A DNA stretch of 6,800 nucleotides from Thermoplasmatales archaeon (GTDB lineage Archaea > Thermoplasmatota > JASEFT01 > JAUWIS01): contig JASEEW010000095.1 of assembly GCA_030019485.1 (NCBI GenBank), forward strand, positions 1 to 6,800, read 5' to 3'. Positions 1 to 6,208 of this stretch are shown one piece after another. The notes beneath the pieces are model-generated. The model searched no databases. It saw only the letters and a program-made list of their open reading frames with translations, and had not been told where the DNA came from. The first letter of the stretch is position 1. Every line of letters starts with the position of its first letter. A program made the translations under genes and the position numbers.

Positions 1-319
1 TATTCTCCCTTACCAGCTTGATTGTTTTATCCATATCATGTTCAGCCTCAGCATGTACAGTGATAATGTCGCTTCCAGCGTCAGCAAAACTTTTAATCAG
101 CCTGTTAGGATGCTGAATCATTAAATGAACATCAAAAGGAAGTTTTGTGCAATTTCTAACAGAGCTTATCACAGCAGGGCCTATTGTTATGTTAGGAACA
201 AAATGACCATCCATCACATCAACATGGAGCATGTCTGCGCCGCAGTTTTCCAAAATTCTTATCTGTTCTTCCAGTCTGCTGAAGTCTGCTGAAAGCAGGG
301 ATGGTGCAATCTTTATCAC
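1..319 (-). CDS. rpe: Ribulose-phosphate 3-epimerase (partial, N-terminal 106 residues)
   Basis: Interconverts ribulose 5-phosphate and xylulose 5-phosphate in the cytoplasmic pentose phosphate pathway. The gene runs off the left edge, so only the N-terminal half of this TIM barrel (usual length about 220 residues) is visible. The opening IAPSLLSADF carries the phosphate-proximal Ser7. LHVDVMDGHFVPN supplies His32 and Asp34, and FDVHLMI supplies His65; these match the family's metal ligands and first catalytic Asp. The second catalytic Asp lies outside the window. GTG at 319-317 is the only plausible start, because an in-frame stop lies at 343-341 with no other ATG, GTG or TTG between. I see no Shine-Dalgarno sequence, but a TATA-like box sits about 25 bases upstream, so the mRNA is probably leaderless. 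It lies downstream of the tRNA-Gly gene on the same strand. Confidence 0.96.
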   Translation of the reverse strand, partial: MIKIAPSLLSADFSRLEEQIRILENCGADMLHVDVMDGHFVPNITIGPAVISSVRNCTKLPFDVHLMIQHPNRLIKSFADAGSDIITVHAEAEHDMDKTIKLVREN

Positions 320-338
320 ATCTGTAAATGGGATACTG

Positions 339-348
339 TTTTATTAAA
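339..348 (-). promoter_or_regulatory. TATA box for rpe, predicting a leaderless transcript
   Basis: On the minus strand TTTAATAAAA is centred about 25 bases before the GTG start at 319, the normal archaeal spacing from TATA box to transcription start. Transcription would then begin at or next to the start codon, which fits the absence of a ribosome binding site. The box lies only about 20 bases beyond the 3' end of the tRNA gene. Confidence 0.6.
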
Positions 349-386
349 GTTTATGTAGGTTTAAGTGCGCCTGCCGGGAATTTCAG

Positions 387-507
387 AGTAGTAGTCAGTA
401 GTTAGTAGTTTCGGAATTGCTTATGCAATTCCTCACTTCTCCAAATTGTGACCAATTTGTAGAAGTTAGGGGCTAGGGAACACATCCCTAATCCCTAACT
501 ACTAATC
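387..507. repeat. Palindromic repeat A, inside tRNA intron 2
   Basis: The outer arms AGTAGTTAG (397-405) and CTAACTACT (495-503) are perfect complements, and the left arm continues as AGTAGT-like words from 387. Between them are three hairpins on the plus strand: GGAATTGC/GCAATTCC (413-420, 425-432); CAAATTG/CAATTTG (442-448, 453-459), extended by ACTTCT/AGAAGT (435-440, 461-466); and AGTTAGGG/CCCTAACT with inner TAGGGA/TCCCTA (464-479, 485-500). The arms share words with repeats B and C. No coding capacity is seen. Confidence 0.8.
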
Positions 508-508
508 C

Positions 509-566
509 CAAACTTCCCAGCCTCAAAGACACATAAATTGCTGCGACTAGTAAACTGGGAAGTTTG
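509..566 (-). repeat. 12-bp perfect inverted repeat within tRNA intron 2
   Basis: CAAACTTCCCAG (566-555) and CTGGGAAGTTTG (520-509) can form a 12-bp stem closing a 34-nt loop on the transcribed strand. It lies between the 5' splice site and repeat A, so it is probably the structured core of the intron before the repeat. I recognise no box C/D or H/ACA motif in the loop. Confidence 0.7.
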
Positions 567-602
567 CCCTAGCTACTACCGTTTGAACCCGGGCTATGAG
601 CT

Positions 603-703
603 TTTCCTACTTCATATTCTTGGGGATTACGGAGTAATCCCTTGTTCTCTTTTCTTTTTCGCGAGTCATTTTTCTTTTCTCCTTGAGAAAAGAAAAAGGC
701 TCT
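603..703 (-). other. tRNA-Gly intron 1 (anticodon loop, position 37/38, 101 nt)
   Basis: Position 37/38 is the canonical archaeal tRNA intron site. The splice motif is only partly standard. Exon TTCC (709-706) can pair with intron GGAA (607-604), but this leaves a two-base bulge (603-602) before exon GCTCA instead of the usual three. The register that keeps three bases has one mismatch and one G-U pair. The inner helix is weak, so this is a relaxed BHB. The intron contains a 13-bp perfect hairpin of a pyrimidine strand against a purine strand (697-685 with 681-669, loop AAG), a further purine-rich stretch (about 660-647) and an 8-bp hairpin GGGATTAC/GTAATCCC (641-634 with 630-623). The exact boundary could shift by one base. 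Confidence 0.75.
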
Positions 704-747
704 TGGGAAGCTCAAGTCCTACCACTAGACTACAGGCGCGTCTGCTC

Positions 748-814
748 AGTAGTTAGTAGTCAGTAGCCAGGGGATAGGGAATCCCTAACCCCTAACTCCT
801 AATCCCTAACTACT
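748..814. repeat. Palindromic repeat B, between antiporter 3' end and tRNA 5' end
   Basis: The terminal arms AGTAGTTAG (748-756) and CTAACTACT (806-814) are perfect 9-base complements, identical to the arms of repeat A. The interior consists of degenerate 7-base words (AGTAGTC-like on the left, CCCTAAC-like on the right) and folds on itself at TAGGGA/TCCCTA (775-780, 782-787). It begins 11 bases after the antiporter stop codon in the direction of transcription and ends 8 bases before the tRNA. It could act as a 3'-end structure for the antiporter transcript. No T-rich archaeal terminator is visible. Confidence 0.8.
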
Positions 815-825
815 CCACAATGGAA

Positions 826-2013
826 TTATTCTTCCTCCTTTTTAAATGTTGCCTTTAGGAGTATTGGCGCTAAAAATGTTGTGACGCAAACATGCAAAAC
901 AGTGACAGCAAGCATCTGATGGGCAAGTGCTCCTGTGAAAACACCCTGTGCTATAGCAGTTGTTACCACAATGAGTGCCACTTCCATCCTTGGTATCATG
1001 CCCACGCCTACTGCCAATGCATTTCTTGACGTAAGACCCCCTATTTTGGAGCCTATTCCACAACCAATGATTTTTCCTGCTATTGCCAGGGGAATGAAAA
1101 ACAATGCCAATAGCCCTACATCTTTGATAGCTGATAAGTTTATTGATGCGCCAACCCAGACAAAGAATAACGGGATAAAAAATATGTAAGAAATTGTTTT
1201 CACATCATCAGTAATCTTTTTTGACTGGGATGTTGTACCTATAATCAAGCCTGCAACAAACGCACCTGTTATTGCCGCCATGCCAATCTCGGATGCGAGC
1301 ACAGCAAAAACAAAGCATATCACCAGACTCACTGTAATAAGCATTTTTGCTGTTTTAATTTTTTCAAACCCTCCCATCACTCTGGAGATGACCCGTAACC
1401 CAAGATAAAGTGTGACCAAAAAGAATATCATGATTTTAAGCGTTAAAAATGCTGGTGAGCCCGTCCCAAGAACAACTGCTAAAATAAAAATACCTATTAC
1501 ATCATCTATTACTGCCGCACTTAATACTGTGACGCCAACGTCTGTGTTCAGTGCGTGCATGTCCATAAGTGTTCTCGCTGTTACGCCCACGGATGTTGCA
1601 ACAAATATTGTTCCTGCTGCCAGGCTTGCCATCAGAGGGAAGCCAAAAAAATGTCCTACAAGAAAACCAAATGTAAACGGCAGTATCACTCCAAAGATGG
1701 CGGTGCTAAATCCTGTCTTTTCAGTTTTTTTAATTTCCTTAAAATCTGTTTCAAGACCTGATATGAAAAGAAGCATTACAATGCCTATGAACCCAAATGT
1801 TTCAAATAATTCTGATGTGAAATCAGGCATTGTTAAACAAAAAGAGTACCCTGCCATTGAAAATTTTGCTCCCGAAAATCTGCCTAAGACAAACGATCCC
1901 AATAAAACACCTGCGAGGATTTCGCCTATTACTGCCGGCTGTTTTATTTTTTCAAACAAATAACCTAAGAGTTTCGCGGACAGCAGTGCCAGTGCAATTC
2001 CAAAAAGCAGCAT
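826..2013 (-). CDS. CPA2/Kef-type monovalent cation:proton antiporter
   Basis: A 395-residue integral membrane protein expected to exchange Na+ or K+ for protons. Nearly the whole chain is hydrophobic, with about 12 membrane segments. Family landmarks appear in order: QPAVIGEILAGVLLG (25-39), the helix with ATSVGVTARTLM (139-150), AAVIDDVIGI with the Asp170-Asp171 ion-binding dyad, AITGAFVAGLIIG (247-259), Lys313 in AGKIIG where electrogenic members have a conserved Lys, and GMIPRMEVALI (338-348). The Asp-Asp dyad plus Lys resembles electrogenic NapA-like exchangers, but the ion cannot be assigned. It has the core only, with no C-terminal TrkA-N domain as in bacterial KefB/C; regulation may come instead from the CBS protein 12 bases upstream. 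ATG at 2013 is the only start after the CBS stop, and GGTGA (2034-2030) is rather distant. It ends in KKEEE. Confidence 0.94.
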   Translation of the reverse strand: MLLFGIALALLSAKLLGYLFEKIKQPAVIGEILAGVLLGSFVLGRFSGAKFSMAGYSFCLTMPDFTSELFETFGFIGIVMLLFISGLETDFKEIKKTEKTGFSTAIFGVILPFTFGFLVGHFFGFPLMASLAAGTIFVATSVGVTARTLMDMHALNTDVGVTVLSAAVIDDVIGIFILAVVLGTGSPAFLTLKIMIFFLVTLYLGLRVISRVMGGFEKIKTAKMLITVSLVICFVFAVLASEIGMAAITGAFVAGLIIGTTSQSKKITDDVKTISYIFFIPLFFVWVGASINLSAIKDVGLLALFFIPLAIAGKIIGCGIGSKIGGLTSRNALAVGVGMIPRMEVALIVVTTAIAQGVFTGALAHQMLAVTVLHVCVTTFLAPILLKATFKKEEE

Positions 2014-2025
2014 CTCTAAAGACGT

Positions 2026-2520
2026 TTAATCACCTTTTAAGGGATGATACTGGGTCGCAGCATAATATTTTCTTATGATTTGATGAAGTGTGATTTCACC
2101 AACAATTCTTCCATTGTCTGTTACTGGCAGGCGCCTGACACCATAATCATTCATTTTGTTTAACACCTCTTTTATACTTGTTTTTGGGCTGCATTTTACA
2201 AGTTTTTTAGCCATAATGTCAGATGCAGTGTTGGCAGTGCCGTGATGCAGCGATTTTATGTCAGGAATACCAAAAACATAGGGCGGGAGTTTTTTTGGCG
2301 CCAAAATACTTAAAACATCATGCTCTGTTATCACACCCAGAACGTTTTTATTTTCCATGCTGTCAACAACCCAGACATGGCTTTTCCCCCTCAAAATGGA
2401 TAAAACATGGTGTATGTCCGCATCCTTTTCAACCAGCGGCAAATCCCATACTCCTTTGTCAATGATGTGTTCAGCAGCAAGCTTATAAAATTCCGGTATT
2501 AGTCTTTTTTCTTCTGACAT
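2026..2520 (-). CDS. Two-CBS-domain protein, probable antiporter regulator
   Basis: A 164-residue soluble cytoplasmic protein made of two CBS domains, a module that commonly binds AMP, ATP or related ligands. CBS1 spans about residues 15-75 and ends in VLGVITEHDVLSIL. CBS2 spans about 100-155, with ASDIMAKKLVKCSPKTSIKEV followed by YGVRRLPVTDNGRIVGEIT. No other domain is present. It is the first gene of a pair with the antiporter, which starts 12 bases after its TAA, so a role in gating the antiporter is inferred from position. The TAA is in the same frame as the antiporter, with no other stop between, so the two could be one split polypeptide. Its start is supported by GGATGTGAG (2532-2524) just upstream and by the divergent TATA region at 2580-2589. 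It could instead regulate something else. Confidence 0.92.
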   Translation of the reverse strand: MSEEKRLIPEFYKLAAEHIIDKGVWDLPLVEKDADIHHVLSILRGKSHVWVVDSMENKNVLGVITEHDVLSILAPKKLPPYVFGIPDIKSLHHGTANTASDIMAKKLVKCSPKTSIKEVLNKMNDYGVRRLPVTDNGRIVGEITLHQIIRKYYAATQYHPLKGD

Positions 2521-2579
2521 ATTCTCACATCCTTAAACAGTTTTCAGGGCTTTTAGTTTTTTCTGTCAGTATGAGAAAG

Positions 2580-2589
2580 TATTATACAT
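2580..2589. promoter_or_regulatory. Shared divergent TATA region (uppS-family gene and CBS-antiporter operon)
   Basis: TATTATACAT on the plus strand reads ATGTATAATA on the minus strand, so it is TATA-like in both directions. On the plus strand the centre lies about 27 bases before the ATG at 2612, which predicts a leaderless transcript, and no Shine-Dalgarno sequence is seen there. On the minus strand it predicts a start near 2558 and a leader of about 38 bases that contains the CBS ribosome binding site. A weaker alternative minus-strand TATA (CTAAAAG) lies near 2551-2558. Confidence 0.55.
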
Positions 2590-2611
2590 TACCGTATCCA
2601 TGTGTTAATGG

Positions 2612-3388
2612 ATGAGTATAACGAAAGCAGTATCAAACACAGTTTACAATGCATATGAGAAAAAACTGTTGAACAAGGTATTAAATGGTCCTATACCAAA
2701 ACATCTGGCGATTATTATGGATGGAAACAGAAGGTTTGCGCAGAAACTCGGCATGGAACATGTTAAAGGTCATCTTGCTGGCAGCAACAAACTTGAAGAA
2801 GTGCTGGAATGGTGTCTTGAACTTGGCATAAATGTTTTGACGGTTTATGCTTTTTCAACAGAAAACATAAAAAGAAACAAGGATGAAGTAGATTTTTTGA
2901 TGAGGATGTTTGCAGATAACTTCAGGAAAGCGGGGGATGATGAGCGAGTTCACAAAAACAAAATCAGAATAAAGGCCATTGGGAAAATTGATGTCCTCCC
3001 AAAATCTGTTCAGGATGCCGTAAGGTATGCTGAGGAAAAAACAAAAAATTATGATAAATATTTTTTTAACATAGCAGTAGCATATGGTGGAAGGGAGGAA
3101 ATACTTAATGCTGTTAAAATGATTGCAAAAGATGTTAAGAAAGGCAAAATAAAGGAAGAGGACATAAATGAAAAACTAATGTCATCCTATCTGTACACAT
3201 CTGACATGCCTGACCCTGACCTTATACTCAGAACATCCGGTGAGGAAAGAATCTCAAACTTTCTTCTATGGCAACTTGCGTATTCGGAGCTTTATTTTGC
3301 TGATGTTTACTGGCCAGGGCTTAGGAAAATAGATTTTCTCAGAGCAATAAAATCATATCAGGATAGGCGAAGAAGATTCGGTGAATAA
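2612..3388 (+). CDS. uppS: Cis-prenyltransferase (undecaprenyl/polyprenyl diphosphate synthase family)
   Basis: Adds isopentenyl units in cis to an allylic diphosphate. In archaea the product feeds the dolichol-type carrier for cell-surface glycans. All signature regions are present in 258 residues, a normal length: HLAIIMDGNRRFA (31-43) with catalytic Asp37; VKGHLAG (51-57); VLTVYAFSTENIKR (75-88); DPDLILRTSGEERISNFLLWQ (201-221), whose Arg207, Ser209 and Arg213 bind the homoallylic diphosphate; the downstream Glu226 (SELYF); and the basic tail DRRRRFG. An N-terminal extension of about 28 residues precedes the core. ATG at 2612 fits a leaderless start from the TATA box at 2580. Repeat C begins three bases after the stop. 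The chain length of the product cannot be read from the sequence. Confidence 0.96.
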   Translation: MSITKAVSNTVYNAYEKKLLNKVLNGPIPKHLAIIMDGNRRFAQKLGMEHVKGHLAGSNKLEEVLEWCLELGINVLTVYAFSTENIKRNKDEVDFLMRMFADNFRKAGDDERVHKNKIRIKAIGKIDVLPKSVQDAVRYAEEKTKNYDKYFFNIAVAYGGREEILNAVKMIAKDVKKGKIKEEDINEKLMSSYLYTSDMPDPDLILRTSGEERISNFLLWQLAYSELYFADVYWPGLRKIDFLRAIKSYQDRRRRFGE

Positions 3389-3391
3389 CCA

Positions 3392-3466
3392 AGTAGTTAG
3401 GGGTCAGTAGTCAGTAGTTAGGGTGTTCTGTTCCCTAATCCCCTAACTCCTAATTCCTAACTCCTG
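3392..3466. repeat. Palindromic repeat C, after the uppS-family gene
   Basis: This is the same word family as repeats A and B. The outer stem AGTTAGGGG (3395-3403) pairs with CCCCTAACT (3440-3448). The inner stem TTAGGG (3418-3423) pairs with CCCTAA (3433-3438) around a 9-base loop. The left arm is built of AGTAGTC/AGTAGTT words and the right arm of CCTAACT/CCTAATT words with a period of about 7-8 bases. It starts within four bases of the stop codon and ends just before the next gene's TATA box, so it could act as an mRNA 3'-end structure. Confidence 0.8.
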
Positions 3467-3473
3467 ATAGAAA

Positions 3474-3511
3474 CTTATATATTCAATAAAAAACCTTCAT
3501 ATTCTTGGTGA
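3474..3511 (+). promoter_or_regulatory. Promoter and ribosome binding site of the 858-residue surface protein
   Basis: TTATATATT (3475-3483) is a strong archaeal TATA box, which predicts transcription from about 3505. GGTGA (3507-3511) lies four bases before ATG 3516, a good match to the archaeal anti-Shine-Dalgarno sequence, and it fixes the start. The predicted leader is only about 10 bases long. Confidence 0.7.
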
Positions 3512-3515
3512 ACGA

Positions 3516-6092
3516 ATGAAGAAAATATCAGCGATGGCAATCATGGTTGTAATGATGCTCCCTGCCCTGTGTGTTTCACCTGTTAATTTTGCAAAGGCTG
3601 AAAATGTGAAAGCAGATGTTGGGAGCGGGGGGTTTGTGCCTGTGACATTGTATTTCCACAGAGAGGAGGCAGAGGCAGAATTAGATACAAACCCTCCAAC
3701 AAACGATACAACTGCTACCAAAGACTTTGAACACGAGAAACCAGTAACATTCAGTACAGATTCTTTAGATAAAGCCCTATTAGTGGATAAGAATCAGAGT
3801 TTCAGGGTGGCTTTCAATATAACGGTTGATGCCACACCCTACCCCTCAGGTCCTTATGACTTTGTAACAGTAAATCTTACTATCTCAGTTTTAGAAGACG
3901 GTACTGAGTGCGCAAGCAAGAAATATTTAGGGAAGCGTGTTCAGGGAACTTCTAAAGGGAACTTCAGTCTACCCGAAGATTTTAATGTAGTGGAAGGTGA
4001 TAAAAATTTAACTTTTAAGAAGGATTGGGATTATAAGTTTGATAAGGGACATAAGATTAAAGTAAAAATAACTCCTGAGATAAACGAAGAAGATGGCGGC
4101 GTTCCAGACACACTTACCTATGATGCATATATGGAATATGATCATGCAGATCATTTAGGCGTTCTCAGCAATGTTTACTGCGCCCCTGTGGAAATCGATT
4201 TAGGTACTTATGACAAAAATAATCAACCCAAGACTGAGTTCATGCCAAACCTGGCAGCAGAGGAATGCATCATCAGATTCGGGGGCGGCATAGAGGATGC
4301 TTTTGGTTATGAGGACATCACAAATGTTGGGCTAAGGGTTACCGGCTCCGGGGTTGACTACCGGATAGATAATATAACAGAAAATAAGACAAAATCACTG
4401 CTGTATGAGTGGGACTACTCAAAATACAGCAAAAGTTTTGTTGCAAATGAACCCTATATTGCCAATGTTACAGTAACAACAGTTCAAGGTCATATATTTT
4501 ATAAAACCACAAGTTTCAACTTCAGTGCATACGGTCTTGAGGCAGAGATTGACAGCGAGGCTTCAGCGTCTGAGACAATACTTGCAGGGACTCAGGCAGA
4601 CTACACAATAAGTATAAGAAACACGGGTTCATCCAAGGAATCAGTTACTGTTAGGATGACATTAACTATCTCTGTTTCTCCATCAGGGCAACATAAGTGG
4701 AACATAAGCATTGATGGTAAATCCAAAGAGGTTAATACCACCGACAATATACTCTACCCTGATTTTGATCTCTCCGGCGGAAGCACTGAACCACTCATAC
4801 TAACAGCAAAATCCCTAAACATTACCGGGGAGGTTGGCGAGAACTGGTACTGCAGGGTAGACATAAAAATTGAGTTTGTTGGTCTTGATGAAACAAAAAC
4901 CCTTTTTTCCACAACATACCTTGCACCGCCTTACAAGATAAACCTTGACTGGACAAAGAAACCTGATGACCCATATTATGCGCTTGTTGATGTATCATCC
5001 ACCCTTTATGTTAATGTAACCAACATGGGCACCATGCCAGACACGGTTAACCTCACACTTAACCACACCAACCCTGAAGGGTGGGAGGTCACATTAGCGC
5101 CCCAAACCGTTAATTTGTCCTCCTTTCACCATTCAGGCTACTATAATTCCAATGTCAGACTCACTGTTAAACCCTCAGGAACCGGTGAAGACACAGCATT
5201 TGTAAATATCACTGCTTATTCAAAAGGATTTGGACATTACAATGAAACACTTACGCGCAAGTATCTTACACTCAATCTGTCAAAGGCATTTGGAATAACC
5301 ATGGCTGTGGTCCCCAAAGGATCAGAAAATGTGGATGTAAAAAACTCCAGCGGACAGGTGACCTATGATGTTTCCATAGAAACCAATGATAACACAACCC
5401 ATACTGTTAAGTTAACTGCTGACTGTGATAACAAAAACATCACCACAAACTTTCCCAAATCTGTTGATGTCTCAAAGGATTCGCCTGGGAATGTAACTTT
5501 GACAGTTACCTGTTCTCAGGGCATGCTGGCAGGCAGTTATATCATCACAGTGGGTGCGAGTATCAAAAGCGCACCGGTTCCTGAATATAACAGAACAGTA
5601 AATGTTACTGTAACTGTGAAAAGCTTCCCTGATTTAAGACTTGTATGGGCTGATACAAATAAAAATGAAATTACTGTTACTGCAAAGCCTGGTGAGTACA
5701 TACATAAAACATTAAAGGTAAAAAATGAAGGGAACAGTAAAATCTCTGTTGATTTAACACCTAAGGCAACATCTTCTAAGTATGGTTTATCCATTCAGTT
5801 TTCCCCTTACAGCCAGTTTGATCTCTCCCCTAAGGAAGAAAAAAACATAACCCTGATTTTGGGTGTGCCAGAAGATGCTATGGATGGAGAAACTTTGGTT
5901 GGGGAGATAGAAGCAACCTCTCCTGGTCTGAATATCTATCCGGCTGCAACAATTCTAATCGAGATTAAGCAGAGCGAATGGGAAAAACTAATAGCCACAT
6001 TATACAGCATGATATATTTCATCATACTTCTTATAACCGTGATTGTTGTTTTCATCGCTGTCTGGGTGAAAAAAAGAAGAAAAATAGAATAA
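3516..6092 (+). CDS. Secreted, C-terminally membrane-anchored surface protein with Ig-like domains
   Basis: 858 residues. An N-terminal signal peptide has hydrophobic core 6-20 and probable cleavage after AKA at 28. One C-terminal membrane segment (about 829-850) is followed by KKRRK, so the bulk lies outside the cell with a short cytoplasmic tail. The exterior is beta-rich. From about 340 onward several segments of roughly 110 residues resemble the Ig-like folds of archaeal surface proteins: TQADYTISIRNTGSSKESV (359-377), LYVNVTNMGTMPDTVNLTL (497-515), and KTLKVKNEGNSKISVDLTP (731-749) ending near TSPG (801-804). I count about 27 N-x-S/T sequons, so heavy N-glycosylation is likely. Residues 30-340 match nothing I recognise. 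No catalytic motif is visible. An S-layer-associated, adhesion or scaffold role is inference. The next gene also encodes a secreted protein. Confidence 0.88.
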   Translation: MKKISAMAIMVVMMLPALCVSPVNFAKAENVKADVGSGGFVPVTLYFHREEAEAELDTNPPTNDTTATKDFEHEKPVTFSTDSLDKALLVDKNQSFRVAFNITVDATPYPSGPYDFVTVNLTISVLEDGTECASKKYLGKRVQGTSKGNFSLPEDFNVVEGDKNLTFKKDWDYKFDKGHKIKVKITPEINEEDGGVPDTLTYDAYMEYDHADHLGVLSNVYCAPVEIDLGTYDKNNQPKTEFMPNLAAEECIIRFGGGIEDAFGYEDITNVGLRVTGSGVDYRIDNITENKTKSLLYEWDYSKYSKSFVANEPYIANVTVTTVQGHIFYKTTSFNFSAYGLEAEIDSEASASETILAGTQADYTISIRNTGSSKESVTVRMTLTISVSPSGQHKWNISIDGKSKEVNTTDNILYPDFDLSGGSTEPLILTAKSLNITGEVGENWYCRVDIKIEFVGLDETKTLFSTTYLAPPYKINLDWTKKPDDPYYALVDVSSTLYVNVTNMGTMPDTVNLTLNHTNPEGWEVTLAPQTVNLSSFHHSGYYNSNVRLTVKPSGTGEDTAFVNITAYSKGFGHYNETLTRKYLTLNLSKAFGITMAVVPKGSENVDVKNSSGQVTYDVSIETNDNTTHTVKLTADCDNKNITTNFPKSVDVSKDSPGNVTLTVTCSQGMLAGSYIITVGASIKSAPVPEYNRTVNVTVTVKSFPDLRLVWADTNKNEITVTAKPGEYIHKTLKVKNEGNSKISVDLTPKATSSKYGLSIQFSPYSQFDLSPKEEKNITLILGVPEDAMDGETLVGEIEATSPGLNIYPAATILIEIKQSEWEKLIATLYSMIYFIILLITVIVVFIAVWVKKRRKIE

Positions 6093-6095
6093 GGT

Positions 6096-6201
6096 TTTTA
6101 AAGGTTTAAGGTGTAGAGGTGTAAGGTTTAAGATTTAAGGAATAAATCGTCTTCACTTACAACTTACCACTTACACCTTACCACTTACAACTTACACCTT
6201 A
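6096..6201. repeat. Palindromic repeat D, after the surface protein gene
   Basis: A purine-rich left arm of AAGGTTTA/AAGGTGTA words (to about 6140) faces a pyrimidine-rich right arm of CTTACAA/CTTACAC/CTTACCA words (from about 6153). Perfect pairings include TAAGGTGTA (6107-6115) with TACACCTTA (6193-6201), and AGGTGTAAG (6117-6125) with CTTACACCT (6170-6178). The design is that of repeats A-C, but the words differ. It begins four bases after the stop. TTTTT at 6096-6100 may add a weak archaeal terminator. Its right end runs into the next TATA box. Confidence 0.75.
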
Positions 6202-6208
6202 TAAAAGA

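Larger units (their letters stand above)
380..581 (-). other. tRNA-Gly intron 2 (T loop, position 59/60, 202 nt) with canonical BHB motif
   Basis: The splice motif is nearly ideal. Outer helix: exon CCGGG (592-588) with CCCGG (378-374). Central helix: exon TTCA (587-584) with intron TGAA (385-382), four perfect pairs. Five-prime bulge: A583, A582, C581, cut after A582. Three-prime bulge: A381, T380, T379, cut after T380. Inner helix: GTAGTAG (579-573) with CTACTAC (394-388), plus G580-C386 around a single bulged T387. Splicing restores T loop TTCAAAT. Inside lie a 12-bp inverted repeat (566-555 with 520-509) around a 34-nt loop and palindromic repeat A. A length of 202 nt is long for a tRNA intron. 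No endonuclease ORF is present. Confidence 0.87.
366..739 (-). tRNA. tRNA-Gly (anticodon CCC), three exons and two introns
   Basis: Reads GGG glycine codons. Exon 1 (739-704): acceptor GCGCCTG, spacer TA, D stem GTCT/GGAC with loop AGTGGTA, T26, anticodon stem TGAGC, loop start TTCCCA with anticodon CCC at 707-705. Exon 2 (602-582): base 38, GCTCA closing the anticodon stem, variable loop TAGC, T stem CCGGG, loop TTCAAA. Exon 3 (379-366): base 60 T, CCCGG closing the T stem, CAGGCGC closing the acceptor, discriminator A. All four stems pair fully, with one G-U in the D stem. The spliced length is 71 nt, normal for tRNA-Gly, and CCA is not encoded. Introns lie at positions 37/38 (101 nt) and 59/60 (202 nt). 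No TATA box is evident upstream, where repeat B begins 9 bases before the first base. The intact stems argue against a pseudogene. Confidence 0.9.

Noticed and set aside
366..739. tRNA pseudogene broken by repeat insertion
   Set aside because: Every stem and the 71-nt length are restored exactly after splicing, and the T-loop junction has a proper BHB motif, so a functional intron-containing gene is the simpler reading.
538..756. 72-residue plus-strand ORF
   Set aside because: It lies antisense across the tRNA exons and introns, has low-complexity residues from the pyrimidine tract, and has no ribosome binding site or family resemblance.
387..814. CRISPR array
   Set aside because: The repeated words are 7-8 bases, degenerate and palindromic, without uniform spacers or a direct repeat of 24-40 bases.
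935..1963. Plus-strand ORFs opposite the antiporter
   Set aside because: They are shadows of a hydrophobic membrane protein gene. Their products have no recognisable family and the real gene has intact motifs.
748..3466. Telomere-like TTAGGG/CCCTAA words
   Set aside because: They occur only as parts of irregular palindromes near gene ends, not as tandem telomeric arrays.
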